From: Agapanthus africanus
Lineage: Eukaryota; Streptophyta; Magnoliopsida; Asparagales; Amaryllidaceae
NCBI GenBank assembly: GCA_030015575.1
Contig: JASDDO010000006.1
Location: forward strand, 381,570,137 to 381,634,136
Length of the DNA stretch: 64,000 nt
Direction of reading: 5' to 3'
Part shown: one piece after another, positions 32,562 through 43,945 of the stretch
Layout of the letters: every line of letters starts with the position of its first letter
How positions within the stretch are numbered: the stretch's first letter is position 1
Program-made: the position numbers and the translations under genes
Notes under the pieces: model-generated
Database searches by the model: none
What the model saw: only the letters and a program-made list of their open reading frames with translations
Told to the model about the DNA's origin: nothing

Positions 32562-35200
32562 ATGACTTCTGTTCCATACTACCCTTTCACCCGCTCGGAG
32601 GCTGCCTTTCCTCAGTCACCGTCTGAAGAAGAGGTGATGGCGATAATCAGGGCTCATGACCCGAATTGCACCAACCTACTTTTATGGGGGACCTGGTACG
32701 GTCACATCATCCGCGGTCGCCGCAGTTTCCTTTGCGAGATACCGACAGAGCCTACCTTTCCATTCCTGCCGATGGATCATCCACGGACCGCCTTTGCTGT
32801 GGAGATGCTGAATTGGACCCCTATGGGACGGCTTGAGCCATCAACAACTGGTATTCCGAACCATCCTGTGCCGGCTATAGAAATTTTAGGGCACCGCATT
32901 TGCCAAGGCGAAGCCCAGCCATGGGGATAGATTTACAAGATAGGGCTTACCCCTTGACATCCCACGGGCTACCTTCTCTCGGCCCGTTATATCCTATCCG
33001 CCCATCGTGCGCGACTGCAGAGGGTCGGACTCTATCAGGCGATATATGCGTCTCTTTTCCACTATCAGTCTCCCCATGTCTGGTGGGTTAAGGCCTTCTT
33101 AAACCAATGGAATCTTCCCACCAACACCTTCTTTCTACGGGACCGCGAAGTTTCAATTTCTCTGGAAGAATTTCGCGAGATCTCAGGGTTGCCGGTCAGG
33201 GGGACACTTTATGAAGAATTACTGCCTCCCGATGAGTATGTCTTCGAAACCGAGCCTGCCATGCTTGACGGCCTGTCGACCGAGAATGCCGTCCGCCACA
33301 AGCGCTCAAGTTTGATCAAGACCCTGAGTATTTTTGAGAAGCTATTCACAGAGTCAGTGGAGAAAGGCATCACTTTTAAAAGCTTTATTGCCTGCTTCCT
33401 TCGCGAAGATGTCCTATCAAAGACGGCTCCGAAGTTCGCGCATATCAACAACCCCTTTGGGTTCGGTTTAAATAAGCGGCCGACTAAAGAAGAGGACTTG
33501 CTGCAGTTCTACATTCCCATCATGTCAGTGGTATCTTTCAAGTCGATCGCAGCTCCTGGTATGGATGAGGAGACTTTCTTCGTGGGCTTCATCAGTGTCT
33601 GGCTCAGTTGGTTCGCCATTCCCATGCATCGTCGTTTCATGAGAGCCTCAGTTATTTACCCCGCTCATCGCATTGCCGAGGGGACGCGACTAGCTGTGGG
33701 TATTGCGGGGCTGGCGCATCTGTATCACGGGCTAAGCACTGCGACTAATACCTTAACCCCAGGTGTAGATGTGGTAAACTTCTTTCTTCATTACTTTACG
33801 TCCTGGATTGATATGCATGTGCTGGGGGCATTTGCTGCGCACCAAAGACCCAGCTTTTATGACGCTTACACTTTCCGCGACTCATGCGGCTGGTGGACGC
33901 TTCTGCTCCCGACCCGACTCAGTCTGGGGCTATTCGCGTGCTGGTTAATCCCTATGCCAATACAGGTGGGATGGTATTCAACGATCGAGTCCTCTCTTCT
34001 CCCTCAGGGCCGGTTCAACAACTCTGTGACTTGTCGAAAGAGGGGGTACCTTCTTTGAAGCCCAGGGAGGCCATACACTTATATTCGATCAGACCAGGTT
34101 ATCTGGTATTTCGTCAGAATGGTGCGACCCTTTTTATGCGGTACAACCTACACCGCTTTGCTCGGCAACTCGGATATGACCAGGGCGTCCCCTTCGAGGC
34201 ATTTATAGTGGAGCCTAGCCCGTCGTTGGAAGTTGTTCGTGACGCCGCTCATCACTTCATGCGGCTGAACACTGGTTCTCGCTTCGTGATTCCTGAAGCT
34301 GATCATATTCCTCGATGTGTGGGGTCATTCACGGGCTGGTACCTCCACCGAGTCGGTCCAATTATTGCCGAGGAGAGGAGGGTGCTCCTCGGATATAGAG
34401 CTCCCACTCCGATCCAAGCCACGGGAGTTCCGCCGCAACCGCATGCAGCGGTTCGCCCTCCCTTGAGAGAAACCAGCGTCGTGCTTATCCCGGAAGCGGC
34501 GGAAGTGGATTTAACTCCCACAGCTGGCATGCCACTGTGTACTAGAGCTCAATCAAGGGCCAATAGGGCGCCGGTAGCAGTGTCATCAGCTGCGGCGTCA
34601 GCAATGGCCGTGTCGTCATCGGTAGCACCGCCGAGCGAGGACATTGAAGGCGAAGTGGGTCAACGCCGTACCAAATCACCAAGGGGAAGGAAGTGATCGT
34701 CTTCGGTGGTTAGTTCTGGGCCCAAGAGGCGAAGGAGGATGGTCACCAATCTGCTCGACTCTTTAGTGGAATCCGAGCCTATTCTTCAAGATGAACCACT
34801 AGCCATGCAAGAATCGGACGGTGGTCTACTTTTCCCGGGTTCATCTGCCGAGGAAGCCACACAATTAGCTGAGGCTATAAGACGCTCACAAGATGAATCC
34901 GAGAATGTAAGGATCCCGAAGAGGCCTTATCTTGCCGTCATTTTTTACGAAGACCCTCCATCGATACGACGGCTATTTATAGGCCCTTTGGAAGAATGGG
35001 GTGAGAGGGCCCTTAAGCAGGCTGTTTCAGCCGACGCTGAAGACGCACTTTCATTGTGGACTGGTGGCCACGAGTCTACTCTCGAACCTCGGCGAGCATA
35101 CCTCCTCAGGAAGGAGCATCGGCTTGAACAAGCCATACTAGAGGCTCCTTTGCGCATCGGTATGTTCATGTATCTCTTTGTAATATTTTGTATTGCTCAT

Positions 35201-35234
<34 letters not shown>

Positions 35235-35729
35235 CCTTATCCTCATACAAACTTTGCAGGGACTTCGGCGATGGCGGAGGATCTGAGTTCAAGTCGTGCT
35301 TTGACTGTAGACTCCGCCAATATCCCCAATGAAAAACTAATCAGTGTGGAGGGGGTTGATGCAACCGTTGCTCCTGCGATGGAGCTTCCCTCGGTGATTC
35401 CCGCTCCCCAAGTGCTTGCTCCCCCGGGAGAGTCATCTTTGTTGGTCACCGATTCAATGGATCTTTCTGGGGGTGGCCCGGAGATTAGGGGATAGATAGT
35501 CGAGGCTACCGTCCTTCCACTGGAGCCTGCAGTGGCGGCCACTGCTCCTCGCTCGGAAGTCGTTACACTGGCCCACGTCCCCGATGATGTGCCTGGGGGC
35601 ATGGAGGAGGCCGCCGAAGCTTCTATCCCTCCAGCCCAGAATGGGAGAAGCATCGAAGGTAGCCTTCTATATTTTACATTAATAATCTCTCCATTATTTG
35701 AACCCTTCTATCTTTTCAGAATTGCGTGG
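32562..35729 (+). pseudogene. PMD gene inside element 2, opposite strand, decayed and cut by element 3
   Basis: This is a homologue of the PMD gene in element 1. Exon 1 (32562-35159) carries the same segments: FTRSEAAFPQSP and LLLWGTWY near the start, SISLEEFREISGLP, LYEELLPPDEYVF, GMDEETFFVGFISVWLSW, LYSIRPGYLVFRQN and HHFMRLNTGSRF. A Ser/Pro-rich linker and a charged helical segment follow. Exon 2 is 35260-35658 (399 nt) and a third exon begins at 35720; all three borders are phase 1 and GT-AG. The first intron holds a TA microsatellite. Breaks: TAG at 32928-32930 and TGA at 32961-32963 (element 1 has CAG and CGA), a frameshift near 33880, TGA at 34694-34696 and TAG at 35493-35495. The remaining exons are missing because element 3 begins at 35730. 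Confidence 0.85.
35205..35236 (+). repeat. TACA/TA microsatellite in an intron
   Basis: CATACATACATA followed by a TA run of about 20 bases inside the first intron of the element 2 PMD gene. Confidence 0.8.
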
Positions 35730-36157
35730 TGTTTACCCCAATCAGAGCAAAGCTCTGTTCAAATTCCGAGGCGGGAGATGAAGCAACGTTTCATCTTCCC
35801 CCAATCAGAGCAAAGCTCTGCTTGGAAAATTTAAACTTTAATAAAGGAAGCAACGCTTCAGTTGCATAGGCACTGCCCTGCGCGACACGTGTCAGCGCAG
35901 ATGCGCTGCGCCGTGCGCTGCGCGACACGTGTCAGCGCAGTTGCGCTGTGCCGTGCGCTGCGTGACACGTGTCACGCGCTGGGGCATTTGTGCCAAACAG
36001 AATAAAGATTTTAAAGAAATCTTTCTGTTCTTGTTAAAACAAGAAGATTTTCTTCTGTAAAACAGAAGCCCTTGGATCAAAGATCCAACGGTGGGGAAAA
36101 TTCCCCAAATCACTCAGAGAGAGATCTCTTTAACAAATTTAACTAATTAATGGGCAC

Positions 36158-36165
36158 TATAAAAA
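36158..36165 (+). promoter_or_regulatory. LTR TATA box of element 3
   Basis: GGGCACTATAAAAAGG, in the same context as the element 1 LTR TATA. Confidence 0.65.
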
Positions 36166-37150
36166 GGACCCTAGGCCTCAATTCAAAGGATCAACATTTT
36201 CTTAAAAAAAAGAAGAAGAAGGGAAAGAGAACTCTGAAGAATTCCTCAAGAACAAAAAAGGTAAAAATCTTTAGAAAAAAGAGAAAGTTCTCTCATGAAC
36301 AGATCATAGATCTAAAAACAAGATCAATGATCTTTAATAATAATAAAATAGTGCTTTGCACTTTTATGAACCTTTGGTTCTTTGAGATAAGAAAAACAAG
36401 AAAAACATATCTTTTCTTTGATCTAAATTAGATCAAGAAATCAAATAGTGTTTTGCACTTCTGTTCTTGAATCTAAAAGATTCTTAGTGCTTTGCACTTC
36501 CAAACTGCGCTGTTGCGCTCTTGGGAGAGCGCCACGTGTCAGCTACAGAACAACTTGCGCTACGCGCTCTTGAAATAGAGCTTTGCTCTTTGGAATTGGC
36601 GCAACTCACTAGAGCGCGCCACGTGTCAGCAGCGCAACAGCGCAGCGCACTGAGCTGTTGCGCTTGCGCTCACCAGAGCATGACACGTGTCCTCACCACA
36701 AGCGCTTGCGCTCAGTGATTAGCGCAAAGCGCCTGACAAATGCAATGCATTTCTTTTACTGAAGGGCCAGGCCCAAATCAGAGGGGCCTAATAGGCCAAA
36801 TTAAATTGCAATACAATGATAAGGGGCAGAGCCCAAACAATATTGATGCTTTGCATCATTTATAAAAGGGCAAAACCCAATTGAGAGGTCCAATGGACCA
36901 AAACAAATACTTTGCATTATAATAAAAAGGGCAGAGCCCAGTCAAAATGGGCATAAATGGCCTGAAGTAATGCTGTGCATTATTCTAAAAAGGGGAAAGC
37001 CCAGACAAAGGCCAAATGCAAACAAAATGTGGACATTCTTAACTGGACTTAGCCCAATTTTGGCCGTAAGTCCTTAAATTAAATTGACTGAGCAAGATTG
37101 CTCTCCTAAATCAATTTACATCCGGTTCGAGGGTACATCTCCGAACTCCA

Positions 37151-37186
37151 CTGACACTTATCGTTGTAATTCTTCAACGACGTCAG
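37151..37186 (+). other. Conserved LTR stem-loop (element 3)
   Basis: Outer arms CTGAC (37151-37155) and GTCAG (37182-37186), inner CGTTG (37162-37166) and CAACG (37175-37179). A second, weaker copy lies at 37825-37868. Confidence 0.7.
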
Positions 37187-37228
37187 AGAGGTGACGGGTC
37201 CCGACGACCACACATCGATACAGACCGC

Positions 37229-37690
37229 GGGGTCCTTAAACTCGTGGACCGAAACGTCCTTAAACTAACATTGGACCGAAACGTCTTTAAACTAATGATG
37301 GACCACTACGTCCTTAAACTGGCGATGGACCGAAACGTCCTTAAACTAATGTTGGACCGAAATGTCTTTAAACTAATGATGGACCACTACGTCCTTAAAC
37401 TGGCGATGGACCGAAACGTCCTTAAACTAATGTTGGACCGAAACGTCTTTAAACTAATGATGGACCACTACGTCCTTAAACTGGCGATGGACCGAAACGT
37501 CCTTAAACTAATGTTGGATTGAAACGTGCTTAAACTAATAGTGGACCACCACGTCCCTAAACTGGAATATAGACTACCACGTCCCTAAACTGGAATGCGG
37601 ACCACCATGTCCCTAAACTGGAATATGGACCGCAATGTCCCTAAACTACCTATGGACCACTACGTCCCTAAACTAGAACAATAGAGCCTC
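37229..37690 (+). repeat. 27-bp repeat array with an 81-bp higher-order unit
   Basis: Three 27-bp monomer types alternate: GGACCACTACGTCC, GGACCGAAACGTCC and GGACCGAAACGTCTTT, each with TTAAACT and a spacer. GATGGACCAC recurs at 37297, 37378 and 37459, exactly 81 bp apart. A frame through it is open only because 27 is a multiple of three. Confidence 0.9.
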
Positions 37691-38427
37691 CAAATGCTCT
37701 TTTGCCGGATCTAAACGATCCCGTTTAAGTTGATCTTAGCCCCCAAACACGGCTAACGTATCCTTAAACATGCAAACGGACTATAAAACTCCAAATCAAC
37801 CTTGGTTCAAGGGTACATCTCTGAACTCCTCTGACATCTGCTGTTGTAATCCTTCAACGACGTTAGAGAGGTGACGAGTCCCGATGGCCAGATATTAAAT
37901 GGATCACCACGTTAAGTTGATCTTAGTCTCAAACAGGACTAACGTATCCTTAACGAACGTTTAAGTTGATCTTAGCTGCAATACGGCTAACGTATCCTTA
38001 AACTAAAAACACCAAACCCAAATCTAAGTAAATACGGATTTGGACTAATCCACGTCCTACGGGCGACGGCATTACTCAGTCTCCGTATACAATCTACGGG
38101 CAACCACAGACAAAACAAACACACACGACACGAAGTGAAATTCTGGAGAAGGAGAAAGTTGTTACCGCGATGCGGTAGCGTAATTAACTGCAGGGGCTTG
38201 CGCCTGCAGGGAAGAGCGTCCCCACAATCAAAAACCCCTCAAGCGAGGGGGAATCTGACGAAGTCTGCTACATCGGCCGCATCCGTCTAAACCTCCGATA
38301 CACGGTGCCATAAATCAACTTGGCATCTTCGGAGAGGTGGACGGATAAAACCATATAGCATCTGCCCCGAATCTCAGCGTCAGGACATCGCAGTCTTGTG
38401 CGCCGTCTTTCAGAGGGGAACAGATTC

Positions 38428-38445
38428 TGGCACGCCCGGTGGGAC
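38428..38445 (+). promoter_or_regulatory. Putative primer-binding site of element 3
   Basis: TGGCACGCCCGGTGGGAC lies five bases after the LTR end. It starts with TGG as expected for pairing with tRNA CCA, and resembles the TGGCGCGCC-type sites of other Tat-lineage elements. I could not assign the tRNA. Confidence 0.6.
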
Positions 38446-38572
38446 CTTTTCCTCTTTCCACTCCACACTTCGTGTGTCGTCTTCGCGAACCAATCGCGGT
38501 TTGTTAACGGTTGCCTTTGTATTTCAGGTTACTAAGATTTGGTCTTTTGCCTGGCGCAGAACTCAAGATTCA

Positions 38573-41434
38573 ATGGCATTTAACTGCACCAACTGCTCGA
38601 AATGCCACTGCAACGGATGCTCCACCTCACTAGGAGGTGTAGTATATGGGCCCCAAGCGGCTTCCTTCCTCGCTCTGCCGGTAGACCAGGTGACCCAAAC
38701 CACCACTGGCCTGTTCTTCAGGACCATGATCCCACCTACAAGCTTCTCTGAGCCAATACCTGCACCGGAAGTGAACAAGAAGTCGGTCTTCGACCGGCTC
38801 ACTGCTACGACGACCCCTGTCAACGAGTCGCCCACTACCAAACCGATAGCCTCTGTTTTCACCAGGCTAAATCAGAACTCTAAATTGGCTGTCCCAAGGA
38901 AAGCAATAACTGCTGCTCCAGAAGTCGTCAAGGTGGCTTCCCCTGTCAAAGAGTCAGTCTTTTCAAGACTGACGATTCCTGCTCCTGCCCCTGCCCGAGG
39001 ATCTGTCTTCGACATGTTAAATATCATCCCTCAAAGGACAACCTCAATCTTTGAGAGGTTAACACCAGCGATGCCTCATTCAGACAGGGGGCAAAAAGAA
39101 GCTATCTCTATCTCCGAGCCAGTCCCAACGGCTCGTCATGCTCGACGTCGCCATTGGCAACGAGTGAGGAAGGCAGGGGGCAACTCCCCCTCAGGGCTAA
39201 CTCCACCAGCTCCCGAGGTGGAAGTCAACGCTGCTGTTCCAACTGGGAACAGCTTTGAACTGCTGAGGAGGGTACGTAAGAACTCTCCAACCGCTACACT
39301 GAAAAGATCTCCTCCACCTGCGGAGAGAGTTCCGGAAACGAAGCAAGAACAGCCCCCTCAATGGCTACCCTCAAAAATATACAAGCTTTGGTGTAGGGTT
39401 CAAGACTCCGTGATTGACCCAGGTTATTCTCGTCAACAGAAGAAGGCGAAGGTGTAGAAAGGAAAGGACCGTCCTATTAAACAACAGAGGACAACAATCA
39501 CCAAGATGCCCACTGCAACAGCCCCCTCCACTTCAACGGCCCACAAAAGAAGAAGGCCGGAGAAAACCCCCGCGCCCGCGGCAAATGCCAAAGGTGGTGA
39601 GCCTAAACGCCCTAAGTCCGGGGGCATGATAGTTCATACAGTTTATGTGGCATCGAGAAAGGAGGATAGCCGCATATCAACAGGTCATAGACCGCACACA
39701 AGGTCAGTGACCAAGGCTCAGGAGCAGCAGCAGAAGCTCCAAGAAATGATGAACGCTATGGCCGCACTTACAGGGCCAAAAGAAAACCCTGAAACGTCCT
39801 CGGATGAATGCCAAGAGGAAGAAACCGACGCCGAATTCCTTCGTCGGATATTGGAAAAGAAGGACAAAGAGGCTGCTGAACAAGCAGCCAACATACAGCG
39901 TATGGGCCTCCTCTTCCAAGACATGATAGGGATGATGATACAGCAAGATCCTCCGACCGAAGAGCCCCCAATCGTCCTTGGAGATGATAGGGGAGAGACA
40001 TCAAATCCTCCACCAGCTCTGTCGACGGCTAAAGGGGATGCAATCTCCAAAGCTGATTTGGACGAGTACATCGCCTAACAAATACGGGTTCATCATGCGA
40101 TCGAAGCAGCTGGCCAGGTCGTAAAAACAGGACGGCCATATCCAAGTTGGTACGATCAAATCAAGTACCTACCTGGTTACACAATTCCCAAGTTCCATGT
40201 CTACAAGGGGACGGGCAATCCTCACCAACATGTTGCCCAGTTTAGGGCACTCTGCGGCAACACCGGTGGAGATGGCAAGCTTTTACTTCGCCAGTTTGTT
40301 GGAAGTTTATCGGATACGGCGTTCGAGTGGTACTCTGAGCTCCCGAACGACTCTGTCAAAACCTTCGCGGAAATGGAGCTGTTGTTTACTCAGCGTTTTG
40401 CAAGCGCCAGTGAACGTACCCCGATGACGGCACTGATTAACGTAAGGGTAAAGCCATGCGAGAAGTGGGTTCAGTACGCTATACGATGGCGGAACTTATG
40501 GTCGAAGTGCGAGCAGCGCATTGAAGAAGCTCCCGCAGTGGGTATGTTTGTGGGAACCCTCGATCCACAAGCAACCATCTTGTAGTTTATGATATTTTTC
40601 AAGCCGACTACCTTCCAGGCCTTGATTGATAAGCTAGCACAGATGGATCAGATGGGCCATAAACCTCCTCTTCCAAAGCCGGACTCCCAAAATGATAAAG
40701 GGAAGGGAAAAGCGATCGTCGTCGCTAATGATCAACAACAACCGAGCAACTCGAAGCCGGTCGTGCGTCAAAATAATATGCGCCCGTACGTAGACCTTGA
40801 GGAGAGACTAGGGCGTCCTTACTCGTTTCCCCGCGATAAAACGAGAAGGTTATTCGAGCTGGCATTACGCAACAGACTCATAAATCTGCCGGATCCAAAA
40901 CGTCCGTTGCAACCAAGTGACGTTAACGAGCCCAACTACTGTCCTTATCATCGAGTACTAGGCCATTCGATCGAAGATTGCTACGTTTTCAAAAATTGGC
41001 TTGAAAACCAGTACCGACAGGGCAAGTTCGCGTTATCTGACAAATGGAAGGTGAATCCCCCACAGCCCCACACCTCTAAGGGGACGAATACGCCGAGGGA
41101 AACATGCTCCGTCGTTGAAGAAGCTCCTTGGGAGGTTGTATTATCGGCCAAGACAAAGAGGATGCTAAACGATCTTCAGACATGCCCAGCAATTAAATGG
41201 AAGAACCCGTTGGAGCCACAGGTCATTGAAGGGATGTTGAAGCCACATCCAGCCCCAAAGACCGATGGTGGTGGCTCAAGCACTCACAACCAGCCGTCAA
41301 AATTTTCAAAGAAGAAGAAAAAGAAATCAAAGAAGCCCGTGAAGCCTGGCGACAAGCGCACGGACTTGCAAAAACAAATTGACGCGCTGGAGGAATACAA
41401 CCAGAAGGCACGGACTCCCATTACATTCCAATAG
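38573..41434 (+). pseudogene. gag: gag region of element 3, decayed
   Basis: The start is taken at the ATG at 38573 (MAFNCTNCSKCHCNGC), shortly after a possible splice acceptor (ATTTCAG at 38521-38527). The N-terminal part has six copies of a short motif of the form SVFxRL (first at 38783, last at 39248). A basic linker follows, then the retrotransposon Gag domain (about 40130-40580: LPGYTIPKFHVYKG, FVGSLSDTAFEWY, FTQRF), then a first zinc-knuckle-like CPYHRVLGHSIEDC at 40940-40981 inside a module that begins GRPYSFPRDKT. The frame matches the rest of pol but is broken by stops at 39455, 40076, 40583 and 41432. Gag would form the virus-like particle and bind genomic RNA. Confidence 0.85.
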
Positions 41435-43945
41435 TTCCTCGATCACGTCTTTCAAGAGGAAGGTGAGGGAGAAAGTTCGTCAGATGAATCTGAAGAATGC
41501 GTGGCGAGCTGTCATATGATTTCCCATTCGTTCACGAACGATGAGGAGACTTCTTGTACTGAAACACTGGGGGCAGATCCCAAACCAAAAATTCTGGAGC
41601 CATCGGAAGAAGTAATCGATGCATTCCTCAATGAAGCTCTCTTAAAAAGCAAAGCTGATCGGGAGCGCGAGGAGGTTATATTCGAAAGGGACAAATGCCA
41701 GCGCCTTGACGAAAGAATTGAGATACTCCCGCTGGACCGAAGTACACCCACTGCGGACAAAAGCAAATGCAAGATGAGGAAGAGGTTTGCTAAAGCCGTG
41801 TCAATGGGTATGAAGCTACCATCCTCCGAAGGAAAAATTACTGGTGAAATAGAAATGCACCCCTCCTATTGCTTATATCATCAGAAGGTTTCACACCCCA
41901 CTCAAGAGTGCAAAGCTTTCGATAAATGGTGGCAAGGATACGTTGCTCATAGACAACGCTTCAAGCGGGAAAAGCACAAAACTCGTCGGGAGCGAAGAAA
42001 TACGACCGAAGGGCTTAAAAGAACTACTGGCGATTGTTGCATGGTTAACACCGGTGGATCACAAGTGCCTACATTCGGGAGTGATTCTGATGAGGAGCTG
42101 GAACTTGCCCCTCTCTTTAAAGAATCCACTCCGGGAAAAGAAGAAGAGCCGAAGGTCTGCGAAAATATCCGGCTACGTAATCGCACACTGCCCGAAAAGA
42201 ACCTCAGACCCTCGAACAGAAAAGATAAAGGGGAAGAAAAGGCCCCTGAAGGTATCGTCTTAGATGACCAAGTGGTAGAAGAGCTAGCTGCCAAAGACCC
42301 GCCAAAGAAGAATAAGGTGGATTACAACGTCTTAGCACATCTGAGGAAGCTGCCCTCACAGCTTAGCATTCTTGACGCCCTTTTTCTATCAAAAGAGGCG
42401 AGAGATTCGTTAATTAAGGCACTCCAAGATCCGGAACAATTCCAAGCATGCCTGGCCGAGGAAAAGATGAAGGATGAATTGGAGGAAGCTTACACGGCCG
42501 ATGTCATTTTCGGCGACGAGGACCTTCTCCTTGGGACGTGCGAGCACAATCGCCCCCTCTATGTCATAGGATACTGCCACGATATTAAGATAGGCAAAAT
42601 CCTGATCGACAATGGATCCTCCGTTAATCTCCTCAACGTGCGGGTGTTAAAAGAAATCTGCATGAGCGTCCAGCACCTTGCTCGGGATATGATCACCATC
42701 TCCGGGTTTGACTCCCAATCGTCAAAGACTCTTGGATCTGTGATACTGACGCTACGCTTTGGGCTGCTCATCACGGACATTAAGTTCCATGTCATAGACG
42801 CCGAGACATGCTACAACGCTTTGCTCGGCCGACCATGGTTACACGAGTACAACATCATCCCTTCTACACAACATCAGTGTATGAAGTATTTTAAGGATGG
42901 TTTCGAGTATACCGTGAGGGGAGAACTGAACCCGTTCTCAGTGAACGAGGTCCGCAAATATGAAGATGCCAAATACTTCTTACCGGATTTCGAAGATACG
43001 GAAAGGTGTCACAAGCCGGAGAATAAAGCTAATGCCACCATCCCTGTCTTCGGCAGTGATACCGAGGAGGAAGAGGAGATAGTGTATTCAGGTCTGCCCC
43101 AACACAACAAGCCAGGACCGTCCGCTCCTACATTGATCTTTGGTAACGACTCGGAAGATGAGATCCATGCTGTATTCTCTCCTCGACCTTCAATACGAAA
43201 GTTCGCTGACGAAGAACAAAGTCTACAAGTCGCCATGGTGCCTCTTAAACACCATAAAGAACTGGATGCACTTAATATTTACAATGTAGAAGAGCTGCAA
43301 ACGTTCTATATCCTTCCCAGGCGAGAAAACGAGAAAGCAATTCTGTTCTACCGCTCCGAAAAAACCAAGGTGGAAAAAGAAATCTGGCATGGCGCGAATC
43401 CTACGCTCGACAGGATTCAGCCTATCCGTCTTCCCAGATATTATACAGAGGGTTTGAAGAAGCTGTTGAAGCGCCAAGGGATACCCTTCAAACAGACCGT
43501 TAGAAAGGCCAAATTCTATGACAGGGTCTGGAACGTTCCTGAGACTCAGCGCAAGTTGCCTAATGGGAGGATGGAGACGATCGGGCTCGGATACATTCAC
43601 CCCAAGAAACGAGAACTGCTCCACGACTGTTACGTCGTGCACGACTTTAATGAAGAAGCAGACGCTCAATGGAACAACGCTGATCCTGAGACAGTAAAAG
43701 TTCCTGATGCAAAAGTGCCCGGTCCGTCGTTTGAAGAACAAATGGACAGGCTTATAAGGGAAGCTGGTCAAAAGGTCCGAGATGATCACAATCGCGAAAT
43801 GACCATCTACGAGAAAGCCAGAACGCAACGTCTCCTTCAACAGGCCATGAAAGATGAAAATGCTGCTCCTTGTCAACCCGTTATAAAGAAGGCTCGGCGC
43901 AGAGGCAGAAACAAGCCGAAAGGCCAAAAAGACGCTCAACAGTAA
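41435..43945 (+). pseudogene. pol: Protease-containing region of element 3
   Basis: In the same frame as gag, the stretch from 41501 is 814 codons without a stop. A degenerate knuckle, CLYHQKVSHPTQEC, is at 41870-41911. The aspartic protease motif is LIDNGSSVNLL, with the catalytic Asp at 42608-42610, followed by LLGRPWLHEYN (flap and C-terminal half). DNGS replaces the usual DTG or DSG; this variant is common in Tat-lineage proteases. Acidic segments with a repeated FGSDTEEE/FGNDSEDE motif follow. It ends at TAA 43943-43945; element 4 lacks this stop and continues to the next module. Confidence 0.8.

Larger units (their letters stand above)
13905..35729 (-). mobile_element. Element 2: Tat-type LTR retrotransposon, minus orientation, split by two insertions and cut by element 3
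   Basis: Read on the minus strand, what remains is an opposite-strand PMD gene, a polypurine tract and a 3' LTR. The LTR is interrupted by a solo LTR and a full Tekay-like element, both with clean 5-bp duplications. The PMD gene stops at 35729, where element 3 begins. The gag-pol of element 2 should lie beyond element 3, outside the window. Confidence 0.75.
35730..38422 (+). mobile_element. 5' LTR of element 3 (2693 bp)
   Basis: It starts TGTTTACCCC and ends GAGGGGAACA, the same type as the element 1 LTR. In order it holds GCGC/ACACGTGT palindromes (35880-35975), a TATA box (36158-36165), a second GCGC block (36500-36730), the CGTTG/CAACG stem-loop, a 27-bp array and terminal GC hairpins (38165-38255). 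No protein is supported. Confidence 0.85.
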
